Part shown: positions 17,565 to 23,938 of the stretch, in pieces
Numbering within the stretch: the stretch's first letter is position 1
Layout of the letters: every line of letters begins with the position of its first letter
Assembly (NCBI GenBank): GCA_964360635.1
Contig: CAYHXO010000001.1
Span: 62,001 to 126,000, forward strand
Direction: 5' to 3'
Source of the DNA: CALRGE01 sp964360635
Lineage (GTDB): Bacteria; Patescibacteriota; Gracilibacteria; UBA1369; 2-02-FULL-48-14
DNA length: 64,000 nucleotides
Notes under the pieces: generated by a model
The model's input: only the letters and a program-made list of their open reading frames with translations
Databases searched by the model: none
What the model was told of the DNA's origin: nothing
Position numbers and translations under genes: made by a program

Positions 17565-18442
17565 TGTTGATTGGTCATAAAAAAATTCTTGAACGATTAA
17601 AAATCGAAGCGAACGAGGGCAGGTTGCACCATTCACAAATTTTTCTTGGCCCGAAAAGCGTTGGGAAAAGTAAAATTGCTTTGATGCTTGCAATGCAAAT
17701 GCAATGTCCTGATGAAAGTCAGATTATTTTACGAAAGCAAATTGCGGAGGGCGCTGATTTTGACACAATAATTTGCGCGGATGATGATGAAGTTTTGCCA
17801 ATAGAAAAAATCCGTGAATTGATTGGAAGAATTGGTCAGAGTCACACAAAAGAGAATTTGATTTTCATTATTGAAAATATTGGAAGAATGAAAGTTGAAT
17901 CAATGAATGCATTGTTAAAAACTTTGGAAGAACCCCCTGCAAATACTTATTTTTTTATGACTGCGGAAAATGAAAATGACATCATTCCAACAATTCGATC
18001 ACGATCAAAAATAGTGCATTTTCAAAGTGTTCCGGAAATAGAAATTTATGAAGCTTGCCGTGACAACGCATATCATGAAGAGCTTGTGAAATTTGCGGTT
18101 GGTAAGCCGGGGAAGTTGATGCGACTAATGAATGATCAAGAATATTTTGAGCTGCATCGATCTATGTATTCTGATTTAAATAGATTTTTAGAGAGGCCGA
18201 ATCTACCTGCAATTTTTGAAATGGTAAGGAAATATGAAGGTAAAACAGGCGCTAAAGAATTTTTAGATTTGTTAATCACGCGTGTTCGAGCACTTATGCT
18301 TTCCGGTGATGTGACTCCGGCACTTTCACATTTAGATTTTACTGAAGTCGTAGATAGGATTGAAATCGCAAAAAGTGATATAATGGGTAATGTTAACGTA
18401 AAACTAGTTCTGGAAAATCTATTAATCCCCTTTGTCGCATGA
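17564..18442 (+). CDS. holB: DNA polymerase III delta'-like clamp-loader subunit
   Basis: AAA+ clamp-loader component that helps load the beta clamp. 292 aa from the ATG at 17564, whose A overlaps the murF stop (TGATG); an upstream ATG at 17492 would run deep into murF and adds no family residues. Visible: GHKKILERLK, HHSQIFLGPKSVGKSKIAL (a P-loop GPKSVGKS), EKIRELIGRI, and the sensor block MNALLKTLEEPPANTYFFMTAEN followed by the SRS-like IRSRSK. The P-loop is retained, which is less typical of delta' and could indicate a DnaX-like role, but the length fits HolB. Zinc-finger cysteines are missing. Confidence 0.8.
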   Translation: MLIGHKKILERLKIEANEGRLHHSQIFLGPKSVGKSKIALMLAMQMQCPDESQIILRKQIAEGADFDTIICADDDEVLPIEKIRELIGRIGQSHTKENLIFIIENIGRMKVESMNALLKTLEEPPANTYFFMTAENENDIIPTIRSRSKIVHFQSVPEIEIYEACRDNAYHEELVKFAVGKPGKLMRLMNDQEYFELHRSMYSDLNRFLERPNLPAIFEMVRKYEGKTGAKEFLDLLITRVRALMLSGDVTPALSHLDFTEVVDRIEIAKSDIMGNVNVKLVLENLLIPFVA

Positions 18443-19179
18443 TTGCTTGGATACTATCAATTTCATCTTTCTTAATTTTAGTGGCACTGATTTTAAAAAA
18501 AATGCGTGTCATAAAAAATGATTTAGTTTTCCAAAAAGATTTAGAAGAAGAGCAAAAATTCCAAGAAGAAGATATTGAACTCAAAGAAGTTTTGCCTCCT
18601 GAAAATGAAGTTGTGGGAAGTGCGAGACAGAATTTTTTGAAAGGCGACGCGCATTTTGGTCGAGGTGAATTTGATGATGCAATTATTTTTTTCATGGCAG
18701 CAATTTCTGCTGATGAAACGCATTTAGATTCTCACCATAAACTTGGACTTCTCCACATGAAGAGGAGTGATTTCGGGCAGGCAGAGCTCGCGTTTTCTAA
18801 GTTAATAAATTTGAAGAAGGATCCGATTTATTACAGTAATTTGGGCGCTGCGCTGTATCGTCAGGGACGCTTAATTGAGGCCGCAGAGGCATATGAGAAT
18901 GCAATCGCCTTGGATGATAAACGAGCTGAGCGTCTGCAAAGTTTGGCTCAGGTTTATCATGAACTTGGTGATAGTGGAAAGGCGCTGAAATATTTTGAAC
19001 TCGCATCACACCGAAAACCTAAAAATAATGAATTGAAAATGATTTTAGCTGATTATTATGAGCAGCTAGGAAGGCTTGATGAAGTGATTGAATTAATGCA
19101 AAAAATTCTTGAGCTTGATCCTTACAACAAAGAAATCAAAACGAGACTGAAGTTGGTGCAAAGGAAAGCGGGGAAGTGA
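18439..19179 (+). CDS. Membrane-anchored TPR protein
   Basis: 246 aa. Residues about 2-20 form one membrane helix (IAWILSISSFLILVALILK), followed by an acidic, Glu-rich linker and then at least four tetratricopeptide repeats (for example KLGLLHMKRSDFGQAELAFS and NLGAALYRQGRLIEAAEAYE). This is a protein-interaction scaffold on the cytoplasmic face or outside, depending on orientation. It overlaps the delta' gene by 4 nt and ends the operon. I cannot name its partner. Confidence 0.8.
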   Translation: MIAWILSISSFLILVALILKKMRVIKNDLVFQKDLEEEQKFQEEDIELKEVLPPENEVVGSARQNFLKGDAHFGRGEFDDAIIFFMAAISADETHLDSHHKLGLLHMKRSDFGQAELAFSKLINLKKDPIYYSNLGAALYRQGRLIEAAEAYENAIALDDKRAERLQSLAQVYHELGDSGKALKYFELASHRKPKNNELKMILADYYEQLGRLDEVIELMQKILELDPYNKEIKTRLKLVQRKAGK

Positions 19180-19186
19180 GTTTCTT

Positions 19187-19204
19187 GCTTGATACAAGCT
19201 TTTT
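19187..19204 (+). terminator. Terminator after the TPR gene
   Basis: GCTTG-ATA-CAAGC (19187-19199) followed by five T. Short but well placed 7 nt after the stop. Confidence 0.6.
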
Positions 19205-19295
19205 GCCGAACGTCACTATGTAATGTAAAAATTCAGGTTTTATTCAGGACTTAAGGCTTTTGTTTGTGCTAGCCTAAAATTATACCCAAATAATT

Positions 19296-19709
19296 ATGGT
19301 TGAAATTTATCGAACGAAAATTGGAAAGATACCTAGATTGGATTACCGTAGAATCTACGAAATGTGCCAGCGTATTTATAAAAACATAAGATCAAAATCC
19401 AAAAGAAGACCATATGTGAGATCACGATTTTTTGATAATGAAAAGATATTTTTAGAATTATTTTGGGTACATTTATATGATAAAAATAAAAAGGAAAGGA
19501 TTAGTCGACTCCAACATTTTCTTATTGCTTTAGATCTATTAAAAAACTCAAGGTGCAAGCCTACAAGTAAAGAAAATGTTAATAACAAGGCTGAACTACT
19601 CCATCGGTTTTATGGTGTGACTCCACAAGGTGAAGAATTTTTTGTGCAAGTGAAAGAGAATAAAAAGACTGGGCATAAGTACTTCATGTCTGTATTCCCA
19701 GTAAAATGA
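19296..19709 (+). CDS. Hypothetical basic protein, possible RNase-fold toxin
   Basis: 137 aa, strongly basic, no signal peptide or membrane helix. The N-terminal half is Arg/Lys/Tyr-rich; the C-terminal third ends in strands FYGVTPQGEEFFVQVKENKKTGHKYFMSVFP, which recall the closing strands of barnase/RelE/ColE5-like nuclease families found on mobile elements. That resemblance is weak and I do not assign activity. It lies between core genes and the DGR and is bracketed by terminators, so it is a stand-alone accessory gene. Confidence 0.55.
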   Translation: MVEIYRTKIGKIPRLDYRRIYEMCQRIYKNIRSKSKRRPYVRSRFFDNEKIFLELFWVHLYDKNKKERISRLQHFLIALDLLKNSRCKPTSKENVNNKAELLHRFYGVTPQGEEFFVQVKENKKTGHKYFMSVFPVK

Positions 19710-19710
19710 A

Positions 19711-19759
19711 AAAAGCTCCGCCAAGTGTAGTTCATAGACTACGGGGCTGAAAGCTTTTT
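19711..19759 (+). terminator. Terminator after 19296-19709
   Basis: Outer stem AAAAGCT (19711-19717) with AGCTTTT (19752-19758), inner stem GTAGT/ACTAC around TCATAG, and a T run. It may work in both directions because the DGR reverse transcriptase is convergent. Confidence 0.6.
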
Positions 19760-19800
19760 CTATACACATTATCCCAAAGTTGGGCCTGGAAATCAAGTAT

Positions 19801-20769
19801 TCAATATTCTTCAATCAAAACCCGTGAAGCATGCCACTGGAATTCTTTAATCAGCTTTTTATTACCGTGTTGTTGCACCAGACCCGAATAGCTGGGAAGA
19901 TTGCTCGCGTTGAGTCTTGTAAAAGCTCGACCTACTGCTCTTTTATTCAACCTTCGTCCTTTTGGATAAATCACTACACCGAGAAGTTTGATGCCGACTC
20001 TGACTTTAACAATTATATTATTTTTCGAATGGAGTGTTAGCTTTAACTTAGCCTTTAAAAACTCATCAACCAAAACCCTAATTTCTGTAAGTTGAGCATT
20101 CTCTTTTTCTATGATTATAAAGTCATCACCATAACGCATGTATGCCTGTGGTTTGATTGTGCGTTTAACATATCTATCCAGTTCGTTGAGATATATATTT
20201 GAGAATATCTGACTTGTGAGATTACCTATCGGCATTCCCGTTCCCGGTGTTTTAGAAAAACTAAAAATAACATTCTTTAACAGTGCTATCGTCTACGACG
20301 ATAGCACTCGCCTCATGATAATATTTAATAAAATTTCATGATTCACACTATCAAAAAATTTTTTAATATCCGCACGCCACACAAAACTGCCAGGGTAAGA
20401 TTTTAAAAAAGTTTGAGCTCGATTTAAGCCTTCAATTAAGCCTTTATCTTCTCTACAAGACCAAACATCATAAATAAAAGTTTTATCAAAAATACCCACT
20501 AAATAATCATATAAAAGCCTGTGTACAACTCTGTCACGAATCCCTGCTACACAAATTTCACGCTTTTTATTGTCAGAAACGGTAAAGCTTTGGTAACTGC
20601 CGTGGCGGTAATTATTGAAGTTCAAATTTTTAAACAAAAGATACAAATTCTTCTCGAGATAATATTGGAACTGATTCAATTCACGGGAAATATTTTTTCC
20701 TTTTCTATACTCAAACCAACTTTTCCAAATATTACTTAAGCTCAAATCTATGGAAGAAATTTCTATCAT
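19801..20769 (-). CDS. DGR reverse transcriptase with one in-frame amber codon
   Basis: Group II-intron-like reverse transcriptase of a diversity-generating retroelement. Read through, the frame is 322 codons with a TAG at codon 159 (20293-20295); the frame is the same on both sides and the 19 codons between the TAG and the next ATG (20235) are all sense. Visible RT blocks: ICVAGIRDRVVHRLLYDYL, motif A WRADIKKFFDSVNHEIL, then after the TAG MPIGNLTSQIFSNIYLNELD (the DGR-type SQ block), the catalytic YGDD in MRYGDDFIII, and LLGVVIYPKG. Aligned by eye with other DGR RTs, the TAG replaces one residue without a gap. The 5' end overlaps avd head-to-head by 20 nt. Either recently inactivated, read through, or two chains. 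Confidence 0.88.
20282..20308. repeat. Perfect 12-bp inverted repeat inside the RT gene
   Basis: AGTGCTATCGTC (20282-20293), loop TAC, GACGATAGCACT (20297-20308). The RT's TAG codon (20293-20295 on the minus strand) begins at the last stem base and spans the loop. Confidence 0.85.
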
Positions 20770-21094
20770 AAATAAATCTTACGAACTTTATAAAGAAATG
20801 GCAATTGCACAAAAACATCTAAAGAAAGCTGCAAGAAATTCACTTGGAATAAGTTCGGAAAACAGCATCTTGGAATTTATTGAATGTGTAATAATGGCGA
20901 AAAATGCTCCCAAACCACAAAAGGGCATATATTTAATCAAGGCAGGTGCATATTTGGAAGTTTTAACCTTAAAGTTGAGACTTTTGCTTGAATTGAAAGA
21001 GTTGAACGAAACTCGCATTTTCCAAATGCAGGCCAAAGCCGCCGAGATTGGAAGAATGCTGGGCGGCTGGCTGAAATCCTTGCAAAGCTTGTAA
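20750..21094 (+). CDS. avd: DGR accessory variability determinant (Avd), four-helix protein
   Basis: 114-aa helical, Lys/Leu-rich protein of the Avd/23S-rRNA-intervening-sequence four-helix bundle type: INKSYELYKEMAIAQKHLKK, then AARNSLGISSENSILEFIE, then KAGAYLEVLTLKLRLLLELK and a last helix ending GGWLKSLQSL. Avd forms a basic pentamer that binds the RT and the template RNA in other DGRs. It is on the plus strand, opposite to the RT, TR and target gene, which is not the usual arrangement. Its start overlaps the RT start by 20 nt (divergent), and it ends 8 nt before the TR. Confidence 0.85.
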   Translation: MEEISIINKSYELYKEMAIAQKHLKKAARNSLGISSENSILEFIECVIMAKNAPKPQKGIYLIKAGAYLEVLTLKLRLLLELKELNETRIFQMQAKAAEIGRMLGGWLKSLQSL

Positions 21095-21101
21095 ACCTTT
21101 A

Positions 21102-21206
21102 GCAGACCCCGAACACCACGATTGTCGTTCTCATTGTTCGCATTGTCATTGTTCACGTTGGATTTCTGATTGTTCGGATTGAAGTTCGAAACGCGAGCGT
21201 TACCGA
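21102..21206 (-). repeat. DGR template repeat (TR)
   Basis: 105 bp aligned without gaps to the VR at 21493-21597. Read on the minus strand it is rich in AAC/AAT codons and contains 33 A. It differs from the VR at 21 positions, all of them template A (11 A-to-G, 7 A-to-T, 3 A-to-C); none of the 72 other bases differs. Both repeats end in the same A-free, GC-rich segment (TGGTGTTCGGGGTCTGC), the expected initiation-of-mutagenic-homology site. Confidence 0.97.
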
Positions 21207-21475
21207 ACCACATTTTGACGAGATCTATCCGTTTCATTCACAGTCACAACTGCAAACTAATTATTTTCAGCCCAATTAAGAGCTAAATCTCGCTCAAACC
21301 TAAGGGCTTATTCTTTGCTTGCTCCTCCATGGATATTGTAGAGCAATGTACGGTAGCTTACGCTGAGGCAAGTTGCTATTCACCGCTACAGCGATTTTTT
21401 CAAATTTTAAGGATAAAGTAAAGACCACGCTTGCGCATGGTCTTGAAAGTTTAAGAAAAATTTAAGGTTCGAATA
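21207..21475. other. Non-coding region between TR and target gene
   Basis: No gene is supported here. It must contain the promoter of the minus-strand template RNA; a -10-like TACAAT is at 21335-21340 (minus strand) but without a good -35 box. Short inverted repeats (for example AGCAA/TTGCT) and a hairpin at 21421-21444 are present. A structured RNA is possible but I cannot define it. Confidence 0.4.
21421..21444 (-). terminator. Hairpin downstream of the VR
   Basis: AAGACCA (21421-21427) pairs with TGGTCTT (21438-21444), with further GC pairs inside. It is 32 nt beyond the target gene stop and about 50 nt beyond the VR. It may be the target gene's terminator; in some DGRs a hairpin downstream of the VR assists retrohoming, normally closer than this. 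Confidence 0.5.
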
Positions 21476-22159
21476 CTAAGCCTTTGCCCTTCGCAGACCC
21501 CGAACACCACGATAGCCGTGCCCACGGTACGCATCGCCAGAGTTCACGCTGGATTCCCGAAAGTCCGGATCGAAGTACGAAACGCGAGCGACACCGAGAT
21601 TTGCATCATTTTCTCCGTTGTCAAGCCAGCTTGATCTGTAGGTTTGTTTATCTTCAGACCTTACAAGAGGCTCTCCTGTAAATGCTTCGAACATTAGTTC
21701 TTCTTCACTCTTTTCATAAGGTTCTTTGTATGGGAAAAGATCTAAACCAATTGCCTTTGCTGCTTTTCTTGCTGCTGAGTAAGTTTTTCCGGTTAGGATT
21801 GGCGTAAGGCCACCGTTTGAAAAAAGAATGTTTCCATTCTTATCTGCTCCGAACATAATAGGACCATTTGGAATTGCTTCTACTTCTTTTAATAAAGCTC
21901 CGCCGTTTGCTTGCAATGCTTCTTGTACTTTCTTCCAATCAAGTCTTGATTTACTTTCAGGGCTCCACCTGTTGTACATCTCTGCAAATTTTGTGAGGCG
22001 AGGGTCTACTTCCACTGTATCCATAATATCACCTACTTTTTCTTTAGTTCCTCCTTGAAGCTTGGAAAGAATTTCATCAGATAACTCAGCAGTTAAAAGG
22101 CCATCTTTATCTGCTACTTCTATTGCAGCTATTAATCTTTCTTTATTTGTATCAGACAT
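21476..22159 (-). CDS. DGR target (variable) protein
   Basis: 227 aa, no signal peptide, lipobox or membrane helix. The N-terminal ~60 residues are helical and acidic, the middle has a GPIMFGADKNGNILFSNGG segment, and the last ~38 residues (from LGVARVSYF to RGVRGLRRAKA) are encoded by the VR. The end pattern, with a closing RGVRG, fits the C-type-lectin-like fold that presents variable residues in DGR proteins. Seventeen residues differ from those the template would encode; most replace template Asn. A perfect sigma-70 promoter precedes it. With no export signal, its ligand is likely cytoplasmic, or export uses another route. Confidence 0.93.
   Translation of the reverse strand: MSDTNKERLIAAIEVADKDGLLTAELSDEILSKLQGGTKEKVGDIMDTVEVDPRLTKFAEMYNRWSPESKSRLDWKKVQEALQANGGALLKEVEAIPNGPIMFGADKNGNILFSNGGLTPILTGKTYSAARKAAKAIGLDLFPYKEPYEKSEEELMFEAFTGEPLVRSEDKQTYRSSWLDNGENDANLGVARVSYFDPDFRESSVNSGDAYRGHGYRGVRGLRRAKA
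21493..21597 (-). repeat. DGR variable repeat (VR)
   Basis: The 105-bp 3' segment of the target gene that matches the TR at 21102-21206 except at 21 template-adenine positions. It encodes positions running from the Gly of LGVARV to the Leu of RGVRGL. Five codons show two substitutions at once or a change to a bulky residue (for example AAT to TTT, AAT to CGT), which point mutation alone rarely gives. Confidence 0.97.
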
Positions 22160-22181
22160 GTTTTATAGTTAAATCATCTTG

Positions 22182-22209
22182 ATTATACAGTTTATTAGAA
22201 TTTTGTCAA
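22182..22209 (-). promoter_or_regulatory. Consensus promoter of the DGR target gene
   Basis: Minus strand: TTGACA (22204-22209), 16-bp spacer, TATAAT (22182-22187), about 22 nt before the ATG. Both hexamers are perfect, implying strong constitutive expression. Confidence 0.75.
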
Positions 22210-22253
22210 TCATGGCCACTTGAATTCTTTGTGCTTAAAACTATACTGAAAAT

Positions 22254-22538
22254 ATGATAAAGAAGAAATATACAGATCGGCTGAAAAAGCACTTACTGAG
22301 CATATTAAAGCCCGGTGCAAAGTTTTTTCTTTTTGGGTCTTGTTTGACAGGAGATAACTTTGCAGATGTGGACGTGGGTTTATCAGGGGAAGGCTTCGAT
22401 GATAAAAAAATCTCTCTTTTGAAGGAGGAATTGGAAAATTCAACTTTCCCTTACAAAGTAGACCTTGTGAATTTCAATGAAGTAGATGAATCTTTTAGCA
22501 CTGAAGTTTTTAGCAAAAAAATCAAATGGCTTACTTAA
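22254..22538 (+). CDS. MNT-type minimal nucleotidyltransferase (MntA-like antitoxin)
   Basis: 94 aa. The polymerase-beta-like active site is visible: FFLFGSCLTGDNFADVDVGL, i.e. GS followed by the D-x-D pair at about residues 38-40. Stand-alone proteins of this size pair with HEPN toxins; the MntA antitoxin AMPylates HepT near its active site. The next gene is the HEPN partner and overlaps by 13 nt. There is no helix-turn-helix. Confidence 0.82.
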   Translation: MIKKKYTDRLKKHLLSILKPGAKFFLFGSCLTGDNFADVDVGLSGEGFDDKKISLLKEELENSTFPYKVDLVNFNEVDESFSTEVFSKKIKWLT

Positions 22539-22912
22539 AGAAAAAATTGGAGCAGTTGAATGCCGCACTTAAAAGTTTGGCTTTGCTTGATGATTGGCCA
22601 TATTCAGATGTTGTGAGAGATGCAACCATCCAACGATTTGAATTTTCTTTTGAACTTTTATGGAAGGTTGTGAAAATTTACTTGAAAGATACTCATGCAA
22701 TTGAATGTGACTCTCCTAAATCATGTTTTCGGGAACTTCGTTTGCCACTAAAACTTTCCGATGAAGAAGTGGAAGTTTGTTTAAAAATGGCAGATGATCG
22801 CAATCTTTCTGTTCACACTTATTCTAAAGAGATGGCTGAGAAATTGTTTGAAAGGATTAAGGGCTATCGAGATGTTTGTGTGAAGATATATGAAAAGATT
22901 AGCGTTGCTTAA
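22526..22912 (+). CDS. HEPN-domain HepT-like toxin (HI0074 family)
   Basis: 128 aa, all helical. FEFSFELLWKVVKIYLKD is the typical second helix of the HI0074/HEPN substrate-binding family, and DDRNLSVHTY near residue 95 carries the R-x4-H-x-Y catalytic motif of HepT RNases with the modified Tyr. It is translationally coupled to the MNT gene. Its end overlaps the convergent Fic gene by 14 nt. An alternative reading is a non-toxic nucleotidyltransferase subunit, but the intact RxxxxHxY motif favours a toxin. Confidence 0.82.
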   Translation: MAYLKKKLEQLNAALKSLALLDDWPYSDVVRDATIQRFEFSFELLWKVVKIYLKDTHAIECDSPKSCFRELRLPLKLSDEEVEVCLKMADDRNLSVHTYSKEMAEKLFERIKGYRDVCVKIYEKISVA

Positions 22913-23822
22913 TGTATCGTAAGACCGCCTCTTTTGTTGTTAGCCAATTCCTTTTTGGCTTAATAGCCTCCAATTTGCCATCTTTAGCGAGTTTTCCTAA
23001 ATATGCTTGTGAGTAAGAACAATATTTAGTTGCCTGAGCTAAAGTAATCCAATTTTCTTTTTCTTTAGACGGGGTGAGCACATCCAAATAGATATTTAAA
23101 GATTTCAACACTGCTTGTGCTATAAATTTGGCTAATGGTTTGTAATTTGCATTGTCGGCTTCGCTAAGAACTCGGTAATATTTTTGCCTGTCATTTTTCT
23201 GAATTATCACCAAAGGGAAGCCGTGCGCCATCAAGAAAACATTCATTAGTAAGCGTCCAACTCGTCCATTCCCATCTTGAAACGGATGAATATGAACAAA
23301 TTTATGATGAAGTTCTGCGGCAAAATCTACAACGTACATTTTTGAGTGATTTTTTCTTGCCCATGTTATAAGTTCCTGCATTTTGTGAGGTACCTCCAAT
23401 GAACTTGGTGGCACATGATCTGTACCTGTAATAAATACATCAACTTTTCTGTACTGTCCGGCAATATTTCTGTCGATATCTTGAATCACTAGCGAATGCA
23501 AACTTCTAATCAAATGCTCGGATATTGTGTTCGAGCTTCCGTGCTCAACTAAATCGTAAAGATAACTCAAAGCTTCATGGTGATTCTTTGCCTCCAAATG
23601 ATCTTTCAATGATTTACCCTTAACAGTGATGCCTTGTTGGATTACCCAGTAAGTTTCTTTTAGTGTTAATGTATTCCCTTCAATAGCGTTGGAATGATAT
23701 GTCATTTCAATCTCAAAACGCTCCTTGAGTTTCAGCAACATGGTAGAAGAAAGTGGCCTGAGTTTATTCAGTTGTTTAAGGCGCTCTTCAAGAAGTTGTT
23801 TTGTTTTTTCGTTTATTTGCAT
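22899..23822 (-). CDS. Fic family protein with C-terminal helix-turn-helix-like region
   Basis: 307 aa. Fic transferases usually AMPylate target proteins. The catalytic loop HPFQDGNGRVGR is intact (about residues 191-202). An inhibitory motif S-x-x-x-E-G (SNAIEGN, about 39-45) lies before the core, so this is a class II, self-inhibited Fic. The C-terminal ~55 residues (WITLAQATKYCSYSQAYLGKLAKDGKLEA) look like a DNA-binding helix-turn-helix/excisionase-like unit. It is convergent with HepT and belongs to the accessory block. Confidence 0.92.
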   Translation of the reverse strand: MQINEKTKQLLEERLKQLNKLRPLSSTMLLKLKERFEIEMTYHSNAIEGNTLTLKETYWVIQQGITVKGKSLKDHLEAKNHHEALSYLYDLVEHGSSNTISEHLIRSLHSLVIQDIDRNIAGQYRKVDVFITGTDHVPPSSLEVPHKMQELITWARKNHSKMYVVDFAAELHHKFVHIHPFQDGNGRVGRLLMNVFLMAHGFPLVIIQKNDRQKYYRVLSEADNANYKPLAKFIAQAVLKSLNIYLDVLTPSKEKENWITLAQATKYCSYSQAYLGKLAKDGKLEAIKPKRNWLTTKEAVLRYIKQR

Positions 23823-23938
23823 GATGGGTGGGATAGCTCACTATTTATTATATCCAACCCATACAAGTTTTGCAAGATAAGATAGGCTTAATGGTACATC
23901 CTTGATATGGTTTAGGCCGATTTTAGAGCTATCCCCTA

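Noticed and set aside
20293..20295. Reading TAG as evidence of an alternative genetic code
   Set aside because: Other genes end in TAG (for example the DGR target at 21476-21478), so a general reassignment is not supported.
20788..21237. 149-aa minus-strand frame across the TR and antisense to avd
   Set aside because: Its N-rich part is the template repeat and the rest is the reverse strand of avd; the TR works as RNA, so no protein is supported.
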